Assembly (NCBI RefSeq): GCF_031755915.1
Contig: NC_083384.1
Span: forward strand, 1,644,001-1,708,000
Length of the DNA stretch: 64,000 nt
Source: Ziziphus jujuba
Lineage: Eukaryota > Streptophyta > Magnoliopsida > Rosales > Rhamnaceae
Direction: 5' to 3'
Position numbers and translations under genes: made by a program. The first letter of the stretch is position 1. Each line of letters begins with the position of its first letter. Below are positions 1 through 12,419 of this stretch, one piece after another. The notes beneath the pieces were generated by a model, which saw only the letters and a list, made by a program, of their open reading frames with translations, did not search any database and was not told where the DNA came from.

Positions 1-1167
1 GGGCATTGGCTGGCTATGTATCCCCTTCCTTGGCACTTAAAACAAATTATTTCTCTTGATTTTTGAGGTTTAGGATCAGATTTTATCTCACCTCTAAGTG
101 CTTGGACAGATTCGGTCTTGACCTCCCTTCTTGGTCGGTTGGTAGTTTCTTCTCCTAATTTCGGCTTCAACTTGTTTTCATAAGTGGAATTGTTTTTCCA
201 ACCACTTGAACTTGTCCTTCCACTGCTAGAAACTCCTCCAAACCGTGTACTAACACCCCTCCTCTTGAATTGGTTCTCAAGCTTAATGGCTACATGCAAC
301 ATCTCCTCCCATTCCAAGTATTGTGTAATTCATGTTGGTTGGCAATGTCACGGTTCAAACCACCAAGAAATCTCGCCATTGTTGCTTCTCTATCCTCATT
401 CATATTCAGCCTCATCATTAACATCTCCATCTCTTTGTAATAATCCTCCACGACCTACTTCCTTGAGACAACGATTGAAGCCTTTGATGCAGCAACCTTT
501 GGTAATGAGATGGCACAAACCGCTTTCTCATGGCTCCTTTCATTTGACGCGATGTTGTAATCAAGTCATCACCAACCCTCCTTCAGGTGCTTTGCTCATT
601 TGTCCACCATTGGAGTGCATAATGGCCAAACTCCATTGCTGCCAACTTCACCTTCTTACCTTCCGAATAGTTGTGGCAGTAAAAAATCATCTCCATCTTT
701 TCTTCCCACTCCAAATAAGCTTCGGGATCACTTTTACCCATAAAAGGTGGGATGTTAACCTTGATATTTCCCAAATCATCATCTGTATCTTCCCTCCTAT
801 ATCTCCCATGGCCAGCTCTATCTTGGACAGCAAAGGCTTCGTCCATTCCTTCCTCAAAGTCGCCGTCGAATGGCTCCTCATCAAATTCCTCTCTCGGCCT
901 CTCGCGACCTCCTCGTCCTCAGCCTTGTCCTCCATGGAATTCTTGCCTCTTTCTTGTATTCGGCCTTCCTTGTGAGGCTTCTAGTCTTCCCACTCTTCGA
1001 TTCACATGCTCAACTTGAGCACTAACCCGCTGTATTGATTCCAAGACAGCTTTCATGTCCACTTGGTCTCCACTCCCAGTAGCTCGGTCATCGCCATGGA
1101 ATGCTACAGACTCTTCCTCATTGATCCTCAAGGGTGGATCTCCTCTTCTTATTCTAAAATCTGCCAT
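1..1167 (-). pseudogene. Ty3/gypsy gag, element A (partial, at window edge)
   Basis: Gag (capsid/nucleocapsid) of a Ty3/gypsy element read on the minus strand, running off the left edge. The ATG is at 1165-1167 (MADFRIRRGDPP), in the same context as the gag start of the other copies. The capsid motif NIKVNIPPFMGKSDPEAYLEW is recognisable around 680-770. The zinc knuckle is at the window edge (about 5-60). Breaks seen: two Arg CGA codons changed to TGA (about 919 and 583), a one-base loss near 452, and the zinc-knuckle His changed to Tyr (GYIASQCP instead of GHIASQCP). Non-functional. The pol half lies outside the window. Confidence 0.9.
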
Positions 1168-2295
1168 GTTAGTAAAATACTGCAAAAATAAAATAAATCC
1201 TCACAATATTCACTCCCTCACGTGTTTCACTCAAACAAGGTCTCGACACTCGTGTTTGCACACTAGTTTTGGATTTTACCCTCTTTTAAGCTCACACACT
1301 CTTGCCTTTTTCCACTCAATGTATTATCTCAAAGTTCTAATTAAAACACCCAAAAAACAGCAATTAGATCACTAGTATGTTTTAATTAAACTTACCAACA
1401 AAACAGTAGCAAAGAGTAGGCAATACCGAAAGAATCCAACAAATCCTAATTTTTCAGCTTTCTAGACAAGAAAACACAAAATAATGGGAAAACGTTGGAA
1501 TATTTGAAAACTGCACCAGATGGTAGTAGATTATGAGTTCAAGAATAAAATTCCAGAAAAAGAAATTCAAATACAAACAAGAATCAAAGAAAACAAAAAT
1601 AGGAACAAGAATCAAAGAGAACAAAAATATAGAAAAGTGTTGGTTGTTGTTCTTGTAATTCAAGTTTTGTATCAATTCCTTTAACTAATTTTAATCCAAA
1701 AAATTTAAACACCCAAAATCCAAATATCCAGCAGTAAAAATAATTTCCCAGCAACTCAAACATTGAATAAATAATCAAAAAACCAGCAGCTCCAACAAAT
1801 TTCCAACAAACAAATCAAACTCCAACAAACTGAATATTATTTATTTTTTTCACTCACAGAACATAAACAGCTGCAGTAGCAAGAATAATTACCAAAATTG
1901 CAATTCCAACTCCAAAACAAACTCCAAACCCGTGACCTCCAAATAAACACAAATGTGCAGTTTTTTTTTTTTTTTTTTAATGTTGCCGCAAACTCTTTTT
2001 TTTTTTTTGAATATATGAATGCAAATTTCTAAGACTAAAACAGCAAAGGAAAATCAACAAAAACCAAAATTATCAAGAACAATGATAAAAGACAACCAAC
2101 AAATTAGGAAACAAAAATACGATAAATCTAGGAAACCTAATTCAACTAGGAATGAATTTTTTTATTTTTATTTTTTTAAAGATGCTGAACGTGTATAGGA
2201 TGGATGCAACCTTAACCTAATGCTAAAATTGTAGAATAACACAAAAACAAATAAAGATAGATCAAACCTGAACAAAATTTAGCTCTGATACCAAA
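1168..2295 (-). other. Untranslated leader of element A with PBS
   Basis: Non-coding leader between the 5' LTR and gag of element A, about 1.1 kb, with T-rich/A-rich homopolymer runs (about 1960-2010) found at the same place in every related copy. On the minus strand the PBS TGGTATCAGAGCT lies at 2281-2293, two bases inside the LTR, and is complementary to the 3' end of plant initiator tRNA-Met. Confidence 0.85.
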
Positions 2296-3433
2296 TGATA
2301 CGAACCTAGGACGACCTGCTCCTAAACCCGTATTATATTAGCCCGGATCTTAATTAAGTTCAAGTTCTAATGGAATTGACCTCAACCCCTAACCAACCTG
2401 TGGTTAGAAACCTTGGTATAATGCAGACACCACAATAGGGGATGGAAAACCTATTGATAAGTAAAACAACCAATTCTCTAATGGTGTTTTAGGTGTTCTC
2501 AAAGAACAAAGAGATAATTAATCTCACAAGTATTATCTTAATCAAATCAAAGTTGTATTCTTATTGAAAAATAAGCCTTTAAATAGGCTTGAAAGAAAAA
2601 AAATAAACCCTAAAAAATTAATTCAAAACCGGACTCCTATAGGAATTAGGAAACTTGACCGAATTCTAATATGTCCTAAACTAAGTTTCCTAACCTAAAT
2701 TTGATTAATTAATTCATTTATTTTGAATTAGGAATTAATTAATTTACAATGAAAATAATAAAATAATAACTTTCCTAAACTTATTTGTCCTGAAAATAAA
2801 TAAATAAAAACTAAAAAGTAATGGTAGTTTCCTAAAACAAAAAGTATAATAAAATTAGGAAACTATAATACTAGCTTTTTGACTAAATTGACTTTGACAA
2901 ATCTTTGACCAAATTGAGCCCAAATCAGCTTCAATATGCTTTGTAGGATGCCAAATAAGCTTATTGTGAAGTTCCTCACGTTGCCCTTGCTTGGAAGTAT
3001 GAGAAAAGGCTAATACAGTAAAATACAGTAAAGCCAGCAAGGAATACAGCAAATCCGGCCTTTCCTTCTCCTTGTACGCAAACCACCTTGTTGGTCTGCT
3101 TTGAAGCTGCTTTGGCTGGTTTCTATGAATCATCCTCCATATGAATTGAACCCATAAGGATGGGGTTCCAATTCATACAACCCAGCCTCCTTATTATCAC
3201 CAAAAACGTCACCCGACCCTATTTTGGCTTTTATTGCTTGTATGAGTAAAACAGGCCTTGGTTCTTTAGATATGGCCAACCCCTCTTGACTATGACTTAT
3301 TCCTTGTATGAAGACAGCAAGATTGTCCTTGAACTTCTTGGCTTGGGCCCTAGTGATTGGTCCCACCTTCATTTGTATTGGGTCAGCACCCCAGCGAGTT
3401 GTCGGGCGAACAGTCCCGGCTGGATTCGCATCA
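2296..3433 (-). repeat. 5' LTR of element A (family 1)
   Basis: 1138-bp LTR in minus orientation. Its outer end reads TGATGCGAATCC and its inner end TTCGTATCA, the termini shared by family 1 copies. The stretch 3130-3372 encodes the pol tail in reverse (motif [15 protein letters not shown]), because this superfamily carries the end of pol inside the LTR. The outer end at 3433 abuts plastid-like sequence. Its TSD partner lies outside the window. Confidence 0.9.
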
Positions 3434-4226
3434 CTTCAGCTCCGTGCTTTCTTTCCTTTGAATCGAAAAATGAGATCAAAAATAAAATTAAGGAGACCCA
3501 TATATCCTTATTCTTAATTTTATCCTTAATTTAATATTTAATAAATTCAAAAATTTATATACTTGTTTTGTGGTAACCAAGTAGTTATTTAGTTTATAGG
3601 AAGCAAAGTCAAAACTCCAATAGTGGATTTTTCTTTGGTAACATAAGATTAAATTGGAAAAAGAATCATGTGGATACTTTTTTTTATTGATAACCCTTAT
3701 TACTAATCAGGTCAGGAAATCTTTATCAAACAAAAAAAAAAGAGCGAATTCTGTCTCCTTCATCCATGAAATTGGACGAGGGGGTCCTGCATCTTTCTAT
3801 ATCCCTCAAGAATCCTAGATTTTACTAAGGATCTCTTTTTTCAGATCGTATTATGACGAATTTTTTCGCGAAGGGAAAAACAAAAATGAAGAATAATAAA
3901 AATAAATAATGAACGTAATAAAAAAGTGAATTATCATACATATGTTGCATGTAGAAAGATGAATAAGCCCATTTATTTACTTATTTTATTTACGTATTGA
4001 CACTTTTGATTTACATTAATTATATTATATACGTACTTAGTATATTCTAGTTTATTATATACTTTACAGACTTATATAGTTTTTTTTTAATATTTAATAT
4101 ATATTAAAAATATATATGTATATTAGTTTATAGACTCCTTATTATATCCTTATTTTATTATCTTATTTTATTATATCTTTGTATATATACATTATATACC
4201 CTTTATTAATAATTTATATTAATTAG
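3434..4226. other. Plastid-derived block 1 (probable trnF-ndhJ spacer)
   Basis: About 790 bp of AT-rich sequence with no coding potential, between two LTR ends. Base composition and poly-A/T runs resemble a chloroplast intergenic spacer. Its position upstream of the ndhJ-ndhK-ndhC block fits the trnF-ndhJ spacer of a colinear plastid insertion. I could not match it to a gene, so the assignment rests on order and composition. Confidence 0.5.
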
Positions 4227-4514
4227 TGATGCGAATCCTCCCGAGCTCGCACAACCGACAACTCGCTGGGGTACTGATCCGATACGGATGAAGACTGGAT
4301 CGATCACTAGGGCTCAAGCTAAGAGGTTTAAAGACAGCCTTGCTGCCTTTATCCAGGAAGTAATTCATTCTCAAAAGGGCTTGTCCATACCTGAAGATAA
4401 AAGACCTGTTTTAAGCATCCAAGTGGTGGAGGCTGATACATCAGACATTTTACATCAGACACCCATACATCAGACATTTTATATCGGACCCCCATACATC
4501 GGTCATTTTATATC
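4227..4514 (+). repeat. Truncated gypsy LTR, family 3
   Basis: Begins TGATGCGAATCC and encodes the LTR-borne pol tail ([18 protein letters not shown] at 4300-4356), closest to the solo LTR at 49345. From about 4436 it runs into short repeats of catcagacatttta type. It stops abruptly near 4514 against a reversed copia gag. The bases just outside, ATTAG, differ by one from the ATTAA after 22272, so this may be the left edge of the original insertion in this plastid spacer. Confidence 0.75.
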
Positions 4515-5252
4515 TATTGAATTCTAACCTGTTGAGTCAAAAGTAATGTACCTCCTCTATTGCCATGGCTGTATGATTAGAATTTATGCTGGCAACAACA
4601 GCATCATATTCTAGAGGTAAGCCAGCAAGAAGCTGCAAAATGAAATCCTCATCAAATATAGGTAAGCCTACCATTGCTAGAGAGTCGGCAATATTTTTCA
4701 TTTTTGAAACATAGGAGTTAATCTACACAGAATCCTTTTTTGTTGACTGAAATTGAATTTTCAACTGCATTATTTTGGCTTTTGATTGAGTGCCTAAAAA
4801 ATGTTCGAGTGAGCTCAAAGTTGATGGGCAGTAAGAGAATTGAAGGCTTTCATTACCTGAGTTTGTATGTCAGGTGAGATGGAAGATAAAATCCATCCAA
4901 CTATAGCCTAATCAATTCTATGCCATTGATGATAAGCTGGATTGAGTTCAACCGTTTGGATTGTTTCAACATTATGAGTGACAGTTATGATAGTGATGAT
5001 TGGTGGAACTGGAAGACTTCCATTAATAAAGGTTTCAAGATTATATCCGAGAATTGCTGGCAGTATTTATGAATTGTAGATAACATAATTATGTTATTCC
5101 AATTTGTAGGGAAAGGAATAATTTGGCAATGTAATATCAGAAACTGAAGGAACAGTTAATGAGTGTACAACAGTAGAGGAAATAGATGAAGAAGTGTCCT
5201 TTTGGATCAAAGAAAAGCTCATTGGAGTATCCTATAGGATAGGCTCTGATAC
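4515..5252 (-). pseudogene. Ty1/copia gag remnant, reversed (copia-1)
   Basis: Minus-strand translation gives a typical copia Gag (UBN2-type) segment, e.g. NSYVSKMKNIADSLAMVGLP followed by LAGLPLEYDAVVASINSNH, at roughly 4540-4720. Upstream coding (VELNPAYHQWHRID) runs to about 4990. Several in-frame stops are present. A PBS remnant (rc of GGCTCTGATAC) sits at 5242-5252, so the element's LTR would have followed to the right. Copia-2 is inserted just beyond, at 5257-5261. Pol and both LTRs of this element are not identified. Confidence 0.8.
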
Positions 5253-5261
5253 GATGAAAGA

Positions 5262-6310
5262 TGTTGAAAAGGTGGTAATCTTGCCACCTTGTGCAAGCCA
5301 AAGTTCATCAAGGTTTGCACCCTTTTTCTTTCTTCACAAGAAATATTTGTTGAATGTCTTAAAACAATATTTAGATCTATGTCTTATGTTCCTTTTAATG
5401 TCTTTTAAATACCTAAGTTTTGTCGTATTTAGGTTAGGAATTGTCTTTTATTTGGGTATTGATTTTGTTTTTGTAAAATGGTTATGTGCTGGAAATTGTG
5501 TTTCCAGCAACATAGGTCCATCGTTGGGACTGGTGTATTCTAGATTTTTAGACCAGATTATGGTTCTTGTATATGTTGTAATAGACATGTAAAAGAAAAT
5601 ATAGCAAAAAGAATGACTTAAAAATGACTTGGGAAGCCCAAGATATGAAGGTTACAAGTTTGTAAAATTGCTGAGATTTTCAGCAGTTATGGCCCACGGC
5701 TTTGAGATAAATTGGAGGCCTTACCCAATTCTTTTGGACCTCGTATTCTCTAGATTTCATCCTTAATATTTCGACATGCCACATGTCAAAATTCAAGTAA
5801 TTTGGATGGAGATATCCCAGCCTTCCATTAGGTCAACATAGCATTACTTGATTTAGTGGAGAGACTCTTTTGAAGTTCAAAATCTCACCAACTTTTGCCA
5901 CATTTGTGCACTCACATGTAAGCTGGTTGTTGAATGGTTATGTGTAAGAATTTTGAGTCGAAATGTGTAATTTTTAAATTTTAAAGATTTCCATTTGGTC
6001 TGACACACACTTCACATGTGTGAGACAAAGTTCTGTATCTATATAATGCAACAAATGAATGAAGTGAAATGTAAGTGTGCTGTCAAGTGTTGTGTTTTAA
6101 GCCCTCACATCTTCTCTTTTTCTTCATCTTCATCTTCTTCTTCATTCAAAATAAAAACCATAGCAAATGACAACATCACCATACCAAAGGTAAACTCAAA
6201 AAACACCTAAACACCAAACCAAAAATCAGATTAACGGTTGTGAAAAAAACTAACACCTTGTGTACAACACTTTTGGCCAAGTGAACCCAAAACCACACCA
6301 AACTCCAACA
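5262..6310 (+). repeat. 5' LTR of copia-2
   Basis: 1049 bp, beginning TGTTGAAAAGG and ending CTCCAACA. It matches 13296-14338 along its length with frequent point differences. A TATA-like TATCTATATAATG lies near 6036-6048, repeated at the same place in the right LTR (about 14069). ORFs inside it are chance reading frames. Confidence 0.92.
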
Positions 6311-8972
6311 TGGTATCAGAACTTTGTTTGAACCATTGAGGGACCTTTTGAGCTTTCTTTCTAGCCTATTTTCTTGTGGGAGAACCCCCTATTTTATTCC
6401 TTTCATTTTTGGTTTGAAGTGGTATAAAAATATAGCTAGAAAACTCACAAAAAATCCAACCTAAGAGCTACTTTCTTTGAAATATGTTATTGTGTCATGG
6501 CTTCTTAAAGTTTTGCACCACCCACTCCACCAACACAACACAAAAACTTGCATGTGAGACCGAGATAGCCATAGGATTCAAAGCCTTGACAGCCCCCCAT
6601 TCTTTGGTGAGTGACTCAATCTTCACTATAATCATGTCTTGTACAAGTACTAGAGAAGTTTGGTTAGAGTTGCAAGAAGAATTTCAAGGAAGCACTAGGA
6701 CTAGATAATCATGTCTTGGAGAACCATTGACCGACCAAAGGGTTGTATAGAAGGTATTGGTGAGCTTTCCCAAAAAAGTTTGAAGCTAAGATTTCTTCCT
6801 TTAAGGAATCAAGGAGATTACTTTGAGTGAGCTTATCAATGCCCTCAAAGCAATCAAACAAAGAAGATCCATAAGAAAATAGGAGTCTTTGGAAAGTACT
6901 TTTATGCATAGTCAAAGCAAAAAAGAATAAAAAGAACAAGAATAGAACAAAGGAGGAACCGATTATGGAGGTTTTAACAGCAACAACAACAATTTAAACA
7001 ATAACAACAATGCAAGGCAACAACAAGGAGGATAGCGACAAAACCATGGAGGTTATCCACCATGCCCCCATTGCAAGAAGTATGGACATGCACCAAACAA
7101 GTGTTGTTGCAGACCGATTGCAACTTGTGAGATGTGTGGACAAATAGGACATCTTGGTAAAGTATGCAAGTAAGGAAGGCAACAAGCAAATGTGGTAAAT
7201 GATGAGGTTGAGACTTTATATGTGGTTACATGCTTAAAGCTACAAGTAGTGGTCTTAGTTGGTTGGAAAATAGTGGTTGCTCACACCCTATGACTTTTGA
7301 ATAATCCAACTTTGTGGAGCTTGACCGATCCTACAAGAAAAGGGTGAAGATTGGGAATGGAAGCTTCATGGATATAGAAGGAAAAGCAGACATCTTATTG
7401 AACATCGATAAAGGTACAAAACTTATCCGAAATGTTCTATATGCGCCTTCATTGTCTAAAAACTTGTTGAATGTTGCATAATTGGTTGAAAAGGGATATG
7501 TTTTGAACTTTTGTTATGATGGTTGTTTGATATTGGATGGTTTTGGAAATGAGGTGTTTAAAGTTTCCTTGAAGGATAAAAGGTTGAATTTACTAAATAG
7601 TGAATAAGCTTTCAAACGTAAAGTTGAGTCCATTTCTCAACTTTGGCGTAAAAGGCTTAGTTACTCTAGTTAATGCTTTGGTGAATGATATTCCTTTAAT
7701 CGATGATGTTAAAAATGTGTGTGATGTTTGTTAACTTGGAAAGTCTACTAGGTTTCCATTTCCTAAAACCGGTGCATGGAGAGCCAAGGAGAAGTTATAA
7801 CTTGTTCATTCGGATGTGTGTGGTCCTACGAGAGTGTTTTCTTTGAATGGTTGTAGATAGTTTCTTACCTTCATTGATGACTATTCTAGGATGTGTTGGG
7901 TTTATTTTCTCACATACATATCACAAATTCGTGAAAAGTTTATGGAATTTAAGAAAATGGTTGAAAATCAAAGTACGTCCACCTTGAATTGCTTAAGGAT
8001 TGATAGCTACTTGCCTGGACATGGCTTTATTAGGAGTAGCCAAAATGAACCCACCTATGTGAGGATTGAAGGAACCATGGTAGTGTTCTTTTTGAGGAGG
8101 AGTTTGAGATGTCTAGCTTGGGTCTCATGAATTACTTCCTTTGTGTGGAAATAATGCAATGCCAAAGAGGAATATTTATGACACAGGAAAAATATATCAA
8201 GGATCTCTTGAAGAAGTTTAATCTTGAAGATTGCAATCCGATGAGCATTCTAATGATCCAAGTAGAGAAGTACCAAAAGGAGAATGGCACACCGAAGGTA
8301 AATCCTACTCTTTATCGATCCCTGATTCGTAGTTTGCTTTATATGTGCCCATCTAGGTCAGATATTATGTATGCCGTGTGTGCACCTTCAAGATACATGC
8401 AAGCACCCCCTCCCCCCAACTCATCTTAGAGGTGCCAAAAGAGTTCTTAGGTATCTTAAAGGTAGTAGTGATTATGAAGTTTGGTATAAAGCAAATGATG
8501 AGTTAAAGCTTGTTGGCTATTCAGATAGTGGTTGGGTGAGCTGTATTGATGATATGAGGAGTACTTTGGACTAATTATTTTCACTTGGGAGTGGTCCTTT
8601 TTCATGGAACGCAAAAAAGCAAAGCTCAATGGCTCAACGTACCATGAAAGCCGAATACATTGCTTGGTCAACTTGTGCAAACCCATGTATATGGTTAAGG
8701 AAATTGATGGGAGATCTTGGTCATGCTTGAGAAGTCTAACCGCCATCAAATGTGACAACACTTCAACAATTTCAATAGCCAAGAATCTGGTACAACATGG
8801 AAGAACAAAACATATTATGGTGAAATATGATTCCTTGATGGAGTTTGAAGATCTTGGAGAAGTTTCTTTGGAGTGTATAAATTCGGAGGAGAACCTTGTG
8901 GACGTGTTCATAAAGCCACTTAGAAAGACTAGATTTTAGGCACTAAGGACTCTGCTTAATGTCTCTAGCAAG
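6311..8972 (+). pseudogene. Copia-2 gag-pol, degenerate and internally deleted
   Basis: Starts with the PBS TGGTATCAGAAC (6311). Gag pieces (LQEEFQGSTRTR) occur near 6670-6705. Two CCHC-like zinc knuckles occur at about 7060-7170 (second: CEMCGQIGHLGKVCK). The protease site reads NSGCSHPMTF instead of DSGC (about 7275-7300). Integrase remnants follow (HSDVCGPTRVF, FIDDYSRMCWVYF, 7800-7920). At about 8040-8100 the rest of integrase and the RT core are deleted. RT C-terminus and RNase H remain (SLGLMNYFLCVEI, YRSLIRSLLYMC, KAEYIA; 8109-8930). Many stops and frameshifts; clearly dead. Confidence 0.88.
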
Positions 8973-8997
8973 ATTACTGATGCGAATCCACCCAAGA

Positions 8998-10195
8998 CCA
9001 CTCAAGTTGAGCACATGAATCAAAGGATGGGAAGGCTATAAGTTTCCCAAGGAATGCCGAACACAAGAAATAGGCAAGAATTCCATGAAGGTCGAGGTCG
9101 AGGACAAGGAGGCCGTGAGAGACCGAGAGAGGAATTTGAGGAGGAGAATTTCGGTGGAGACTTTGAGGAAGGCATTGATGAAACCCTTGCTGTCCAAGAG
9201 AGAGCTGGCCATGGAAGGTATAGGAGGGAAGAAACAGATGACAATCTTAGCAATATCAAGATCAACATCCCACCATTCATGGGAAAAAGTGATCCCGAGG
9301 CATATTTGGAGTGGGAAGAAAAGATGGAGATGATATTCGACTGCCATAATTATTTGGAGGGTAAGAAGGTGAAGTTGGCAGAAATGGAGTTTGGCCATTA
9401 TGCACTCCAATGGAGGACAAATGAGCAAGGCACCCGGAGGACAGTTGGTGATGACTTGATCACAACATGGCGACAAATGAAAGGAGCCATGAGAAAGCGG
9501 TTTGTGCCATCACATTACCATAGGTTGCTGCATCAAAGGCTTCAATCTTTGTCTCAAGGAAGTAGGTCCGTGGATGATTATTACAAAGAGATTGAGATGC
9601 TCATGATGAGGCTAAATATGAATGAGGATAGGGAGACAACAATGGCGAGATTTCTTGGTGGTTTGAACCATGACATTGCCAACCAGGTTGAATTGCAACA
9701 ATACTTGGAGTTGGAGGAGATGTTGCATGTAGCCATTAAGCTTGAACACCAATTCAAGAGGAGGGGTGTGTAGGATCATGGCTTGGAGGTGTTTCCAGCA
9801 GTGGGAGAATCAATTCAAGTGGCTGGAGAAACAATTCAGCTAATGAAATCAAACCAAAATCGAGAGCTGGAGAAGAAAGTACCAACCGGTCTAAAAGGGA
9901 GGCCAAGACCGAATCTGTCCAAGCACTTAGAGGTGAGATAAAATCTGATCCTAAACCTCAAAAATCCAGAGAATTAATTTGTTTTAAGTGCCAAGGAAGA
10001 GGACACATAGCCAGCCAATGCCCAAATAGAAGAATCATGGTATTAAAGGGTGATGGTGAGTTGGAATCTGCAAGTGAAGAAAGCGAAGCTGAAACCGAGC
10101 AAGAGGAAGAATGCAATGATGATGAAGCCAAACCGGTAGACACATCTAATGTCGAGGAGCTTGGTTTCAAGGAGAGTACTTGCTGTCTAGAAAGA
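8998..10195 (+). pseudogene. Gag of element E (5' truncated)
   Basis: Gag lacking roughly its first 50 codons. An uninterrupted 239-codon stretch (9054-9773) carries the capsid block NIKINIPPFMGKSDPEAYLEW through LEHQFKRRGV, then a frameshift. The zinc knuckle CFKCQGRGHIASQC is intact at about 9981-10022. An acidic linker follows, and a small deletion near 10155 disrupts the gag-protease junction. Compared with H, the upstream gag start and leader are absent because of the 8998 junction. Confidence 0.88.
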
Positions 10196-10740
10196 TGAAG
10201 AGTAGATTCAAAGAGAAAACATCTTCCAGACTCGCTGCAAAATACAAGGTAAGATTTGTAGCATGATTATAGATAGTGGGAGTTGTACCAACGTGATAAG
10301 TAATCTTGTAGTTGATAAATTAGGCTTGAAAACAATTAAACATCCAGAACCCTATAGGTTACAATGGTTAAATGATAGTGGTGATATGAGGGTAAATAAG
10401 CAAGCCAAAGTTAAATTTAATATAGGTAGGTATGAGGATGTTGTCTTGTGTGACATTGTACCAATGCATGCCGGACATATTTTACTAGGTAGACCATGGC
10501 AATTTGACAAAGATACTACTCATTTTGGTCGAGAAAATAGTGTTGTTTTCAGGTTTAAAGGGAAGAAAATTAAGCTAGAGCCATTGACTCCCAAGAAGGT
10601 CTACAAAGATCAACTACAAATGCGACAAAAGAGGGAGGCTGAAAAACTCAAGGAGAAAATAAGTATGGAACCAACGGCTTCACCATCCTTTCAAGAAGGT
10701 GAGATTGAGGTTGCTGATCAAGGTAAGCTTTCTAAAACCT
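10196..10740 (+). pseudogene. Aspartic protease region of element E
   Basis: Retropepsin-like domain with active-site motif IIDSGSCTNVIS (about 10266-10301) and downstream HILLGRPWQFD, the usual order for the protease at the start of a gypsy pol. The protease reading frame itself is open from 10263 to 10742, ending at a TAG in the linker. It is preceded by frameshifts, so it could not be made as part of the polyprotein. Confidence 0.85.
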
Positions 10741-12419
10741 AGATCGAGTGGAAAAACCAAGAGAAAGCCGAGAGGGGGGTGAGAAAAGATAGCAAACCCG
10801 AGAGCACCAACAATCTGGAAATTTCCGCCAATGAAAGCCAAACCGAGGGAAGAAAAAGAAAAGAAAGAAAATAAAGGAAAAACCAGAATTTTTATTTGAG
10901 TTTTGGGGATATTAATAAGGCTACTGAATGTACGAAACCCTTGCTGGTCATAATATATAAAGAAAACTATTTTAATGATCAAACTAACTTTGAATAACTT
11001 GAATTGCCAAGTTCAATGATTTCTCTTTTGAAGGAATTTGGAGATGTTTTCCCCAATGAGATTCCAAGTGGACTACCACCTATTCGAGGGATAGAACATG
11101 AAATTGACTTTGTCCCAGGGGCTGCCGTACCAAATAGACCAGCATATAGAAGCAATCCCGAAGAAACAAAGGAGCTGCAAAAACAGGTAAGTGACTTGCT
11201 TGATAAAGGATGCATTCGTGAGAGTTTAATTCCATGTACTGTTCCTGTTTTGTTGGTACCTAAAAATGATGGTTCTTGGAGAATATGTGTTGATTGTAGG
11301 GCTATAAATAACATCACCATTAAATATAGACATCCCATTCCTAGATTAGATGATATGCTTGATGAGTTGCACGGTGCTTGCATGTTTACAAAAATTGATC
11401 TTAGGAGTGGTTATCACCAAATTATGATGAAAGAAGGTAATGAATGGAAAACCGCATTCAAAACTAAATATGGGCTGTATGAATGGTTAGTTATGCCTTT
11501 TGGATTATCCAATGCACCTAGTACTTTCATGAGGCTTATGAATCATGTAATGCGTCCATTTATTGGTAAATTTGTGGTTGTTTATTTTGATGACATTCGA
11601 ATATATAGCCGAAATTTGGATGACCATGTGGATCAACTTAGGCAAGTTTTGCAACTTCTTAGAAAGGAAAGATTGTTTGCTAACATTAAAAAATGTGATT
11701 TTTGCTAAGATGAGCTTGTTTTTCTAGGATTTGTAGTAAGTGCTGCAGGAATCAAAGTGGATCAAGCTAAAGTGCAAGCAATTAAAGAGTGGCCGGTTCC
11801 TACAACAATCCCCCAAGTGAGAAGTTTCCATGGCTTGGCAAGTTTTTATAGAAGATTTGTCAAGGATTTTAGCACCATAGCCGCACCTTTGAATGACGTC
11901 CTCAAGAAGAATGTTGGTTTTAAATGGGGGGAAGTACAAGAAAAATCTTTTAATTTGTTGAAAGAAAATTTATGTAATGCACCTTTATTAGTTTTGCCAA
12001 TTTTTTCTAAGACTTTTGAAATTGAGTGTGATGCTTCAGGTGTAGGTATTGGAGCTGTCTTAATGCAAGAAGGGAGACCCATAGCCTACTTTAGTGAAAA
12101 ATTAAATGGAGCTGCACTAAACTACTCGGCATATGACAAAGAAATGTATGCTTTGGTGAGGGCTTTGGAGACGTGGCAGCATTATCTCATGCCAAAGGAG
12201 TTTGTGATTCATACGGATCATGAGTCTTTGAAGCATATTAAGGGTGAAGAAAAGCTCAACCAAAGACATACCAAGTGGATTGAATTTATTGAAACCTTTC
12301 CATATGTGATCCGCTACAAAAAAGATAAGGAAAATGTGGTTGCCGATGCATTATCGCGAAGGTATGTACTCTTTTCTAACTTAGATGCTAGATTACTTGG
12401 ATTTGAACAATTGAAATAA
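10741..12419 (+). pseudogene. Reverse transcriptase-RNase H of element E
   Basis: RT with recognisable motifs: [36 protein letters not shown], the catalytic YFDD at about 11582-11593, and [13 protein letters not shown]. RNase H follows ([51 protein letters not shown]). Breaks: stops in the linker, a TAA within the RT thumb at 11706, and a TAA at 12417. Domain order and length match the intact copy H. Confidence 0.9.

Noticed and set aside
184..975. 263-codon open frame on the plus strand
   Set aside because: It lies antisense to the gag of element A; similar antisense frames recur opposite gag in every copy (e.g. 9036-9476, 16969-17343, 33415-33798), so it reflects composition.
5194..5592. 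132-codon ORF over the copia-2 LTR start
   Set aside because: It crosses the insertion boundary at 5261/5262, so it cannot be a gene.
6016..6210. Small serine-rich ORF
   Set aside because: Falls in the copia-2 LTR over a cttcatcttc repeat; low complexity.
8456..8911. 151-codon minus-strand ORF
   Set aside because: Antisense to the RNase H of copia-2.
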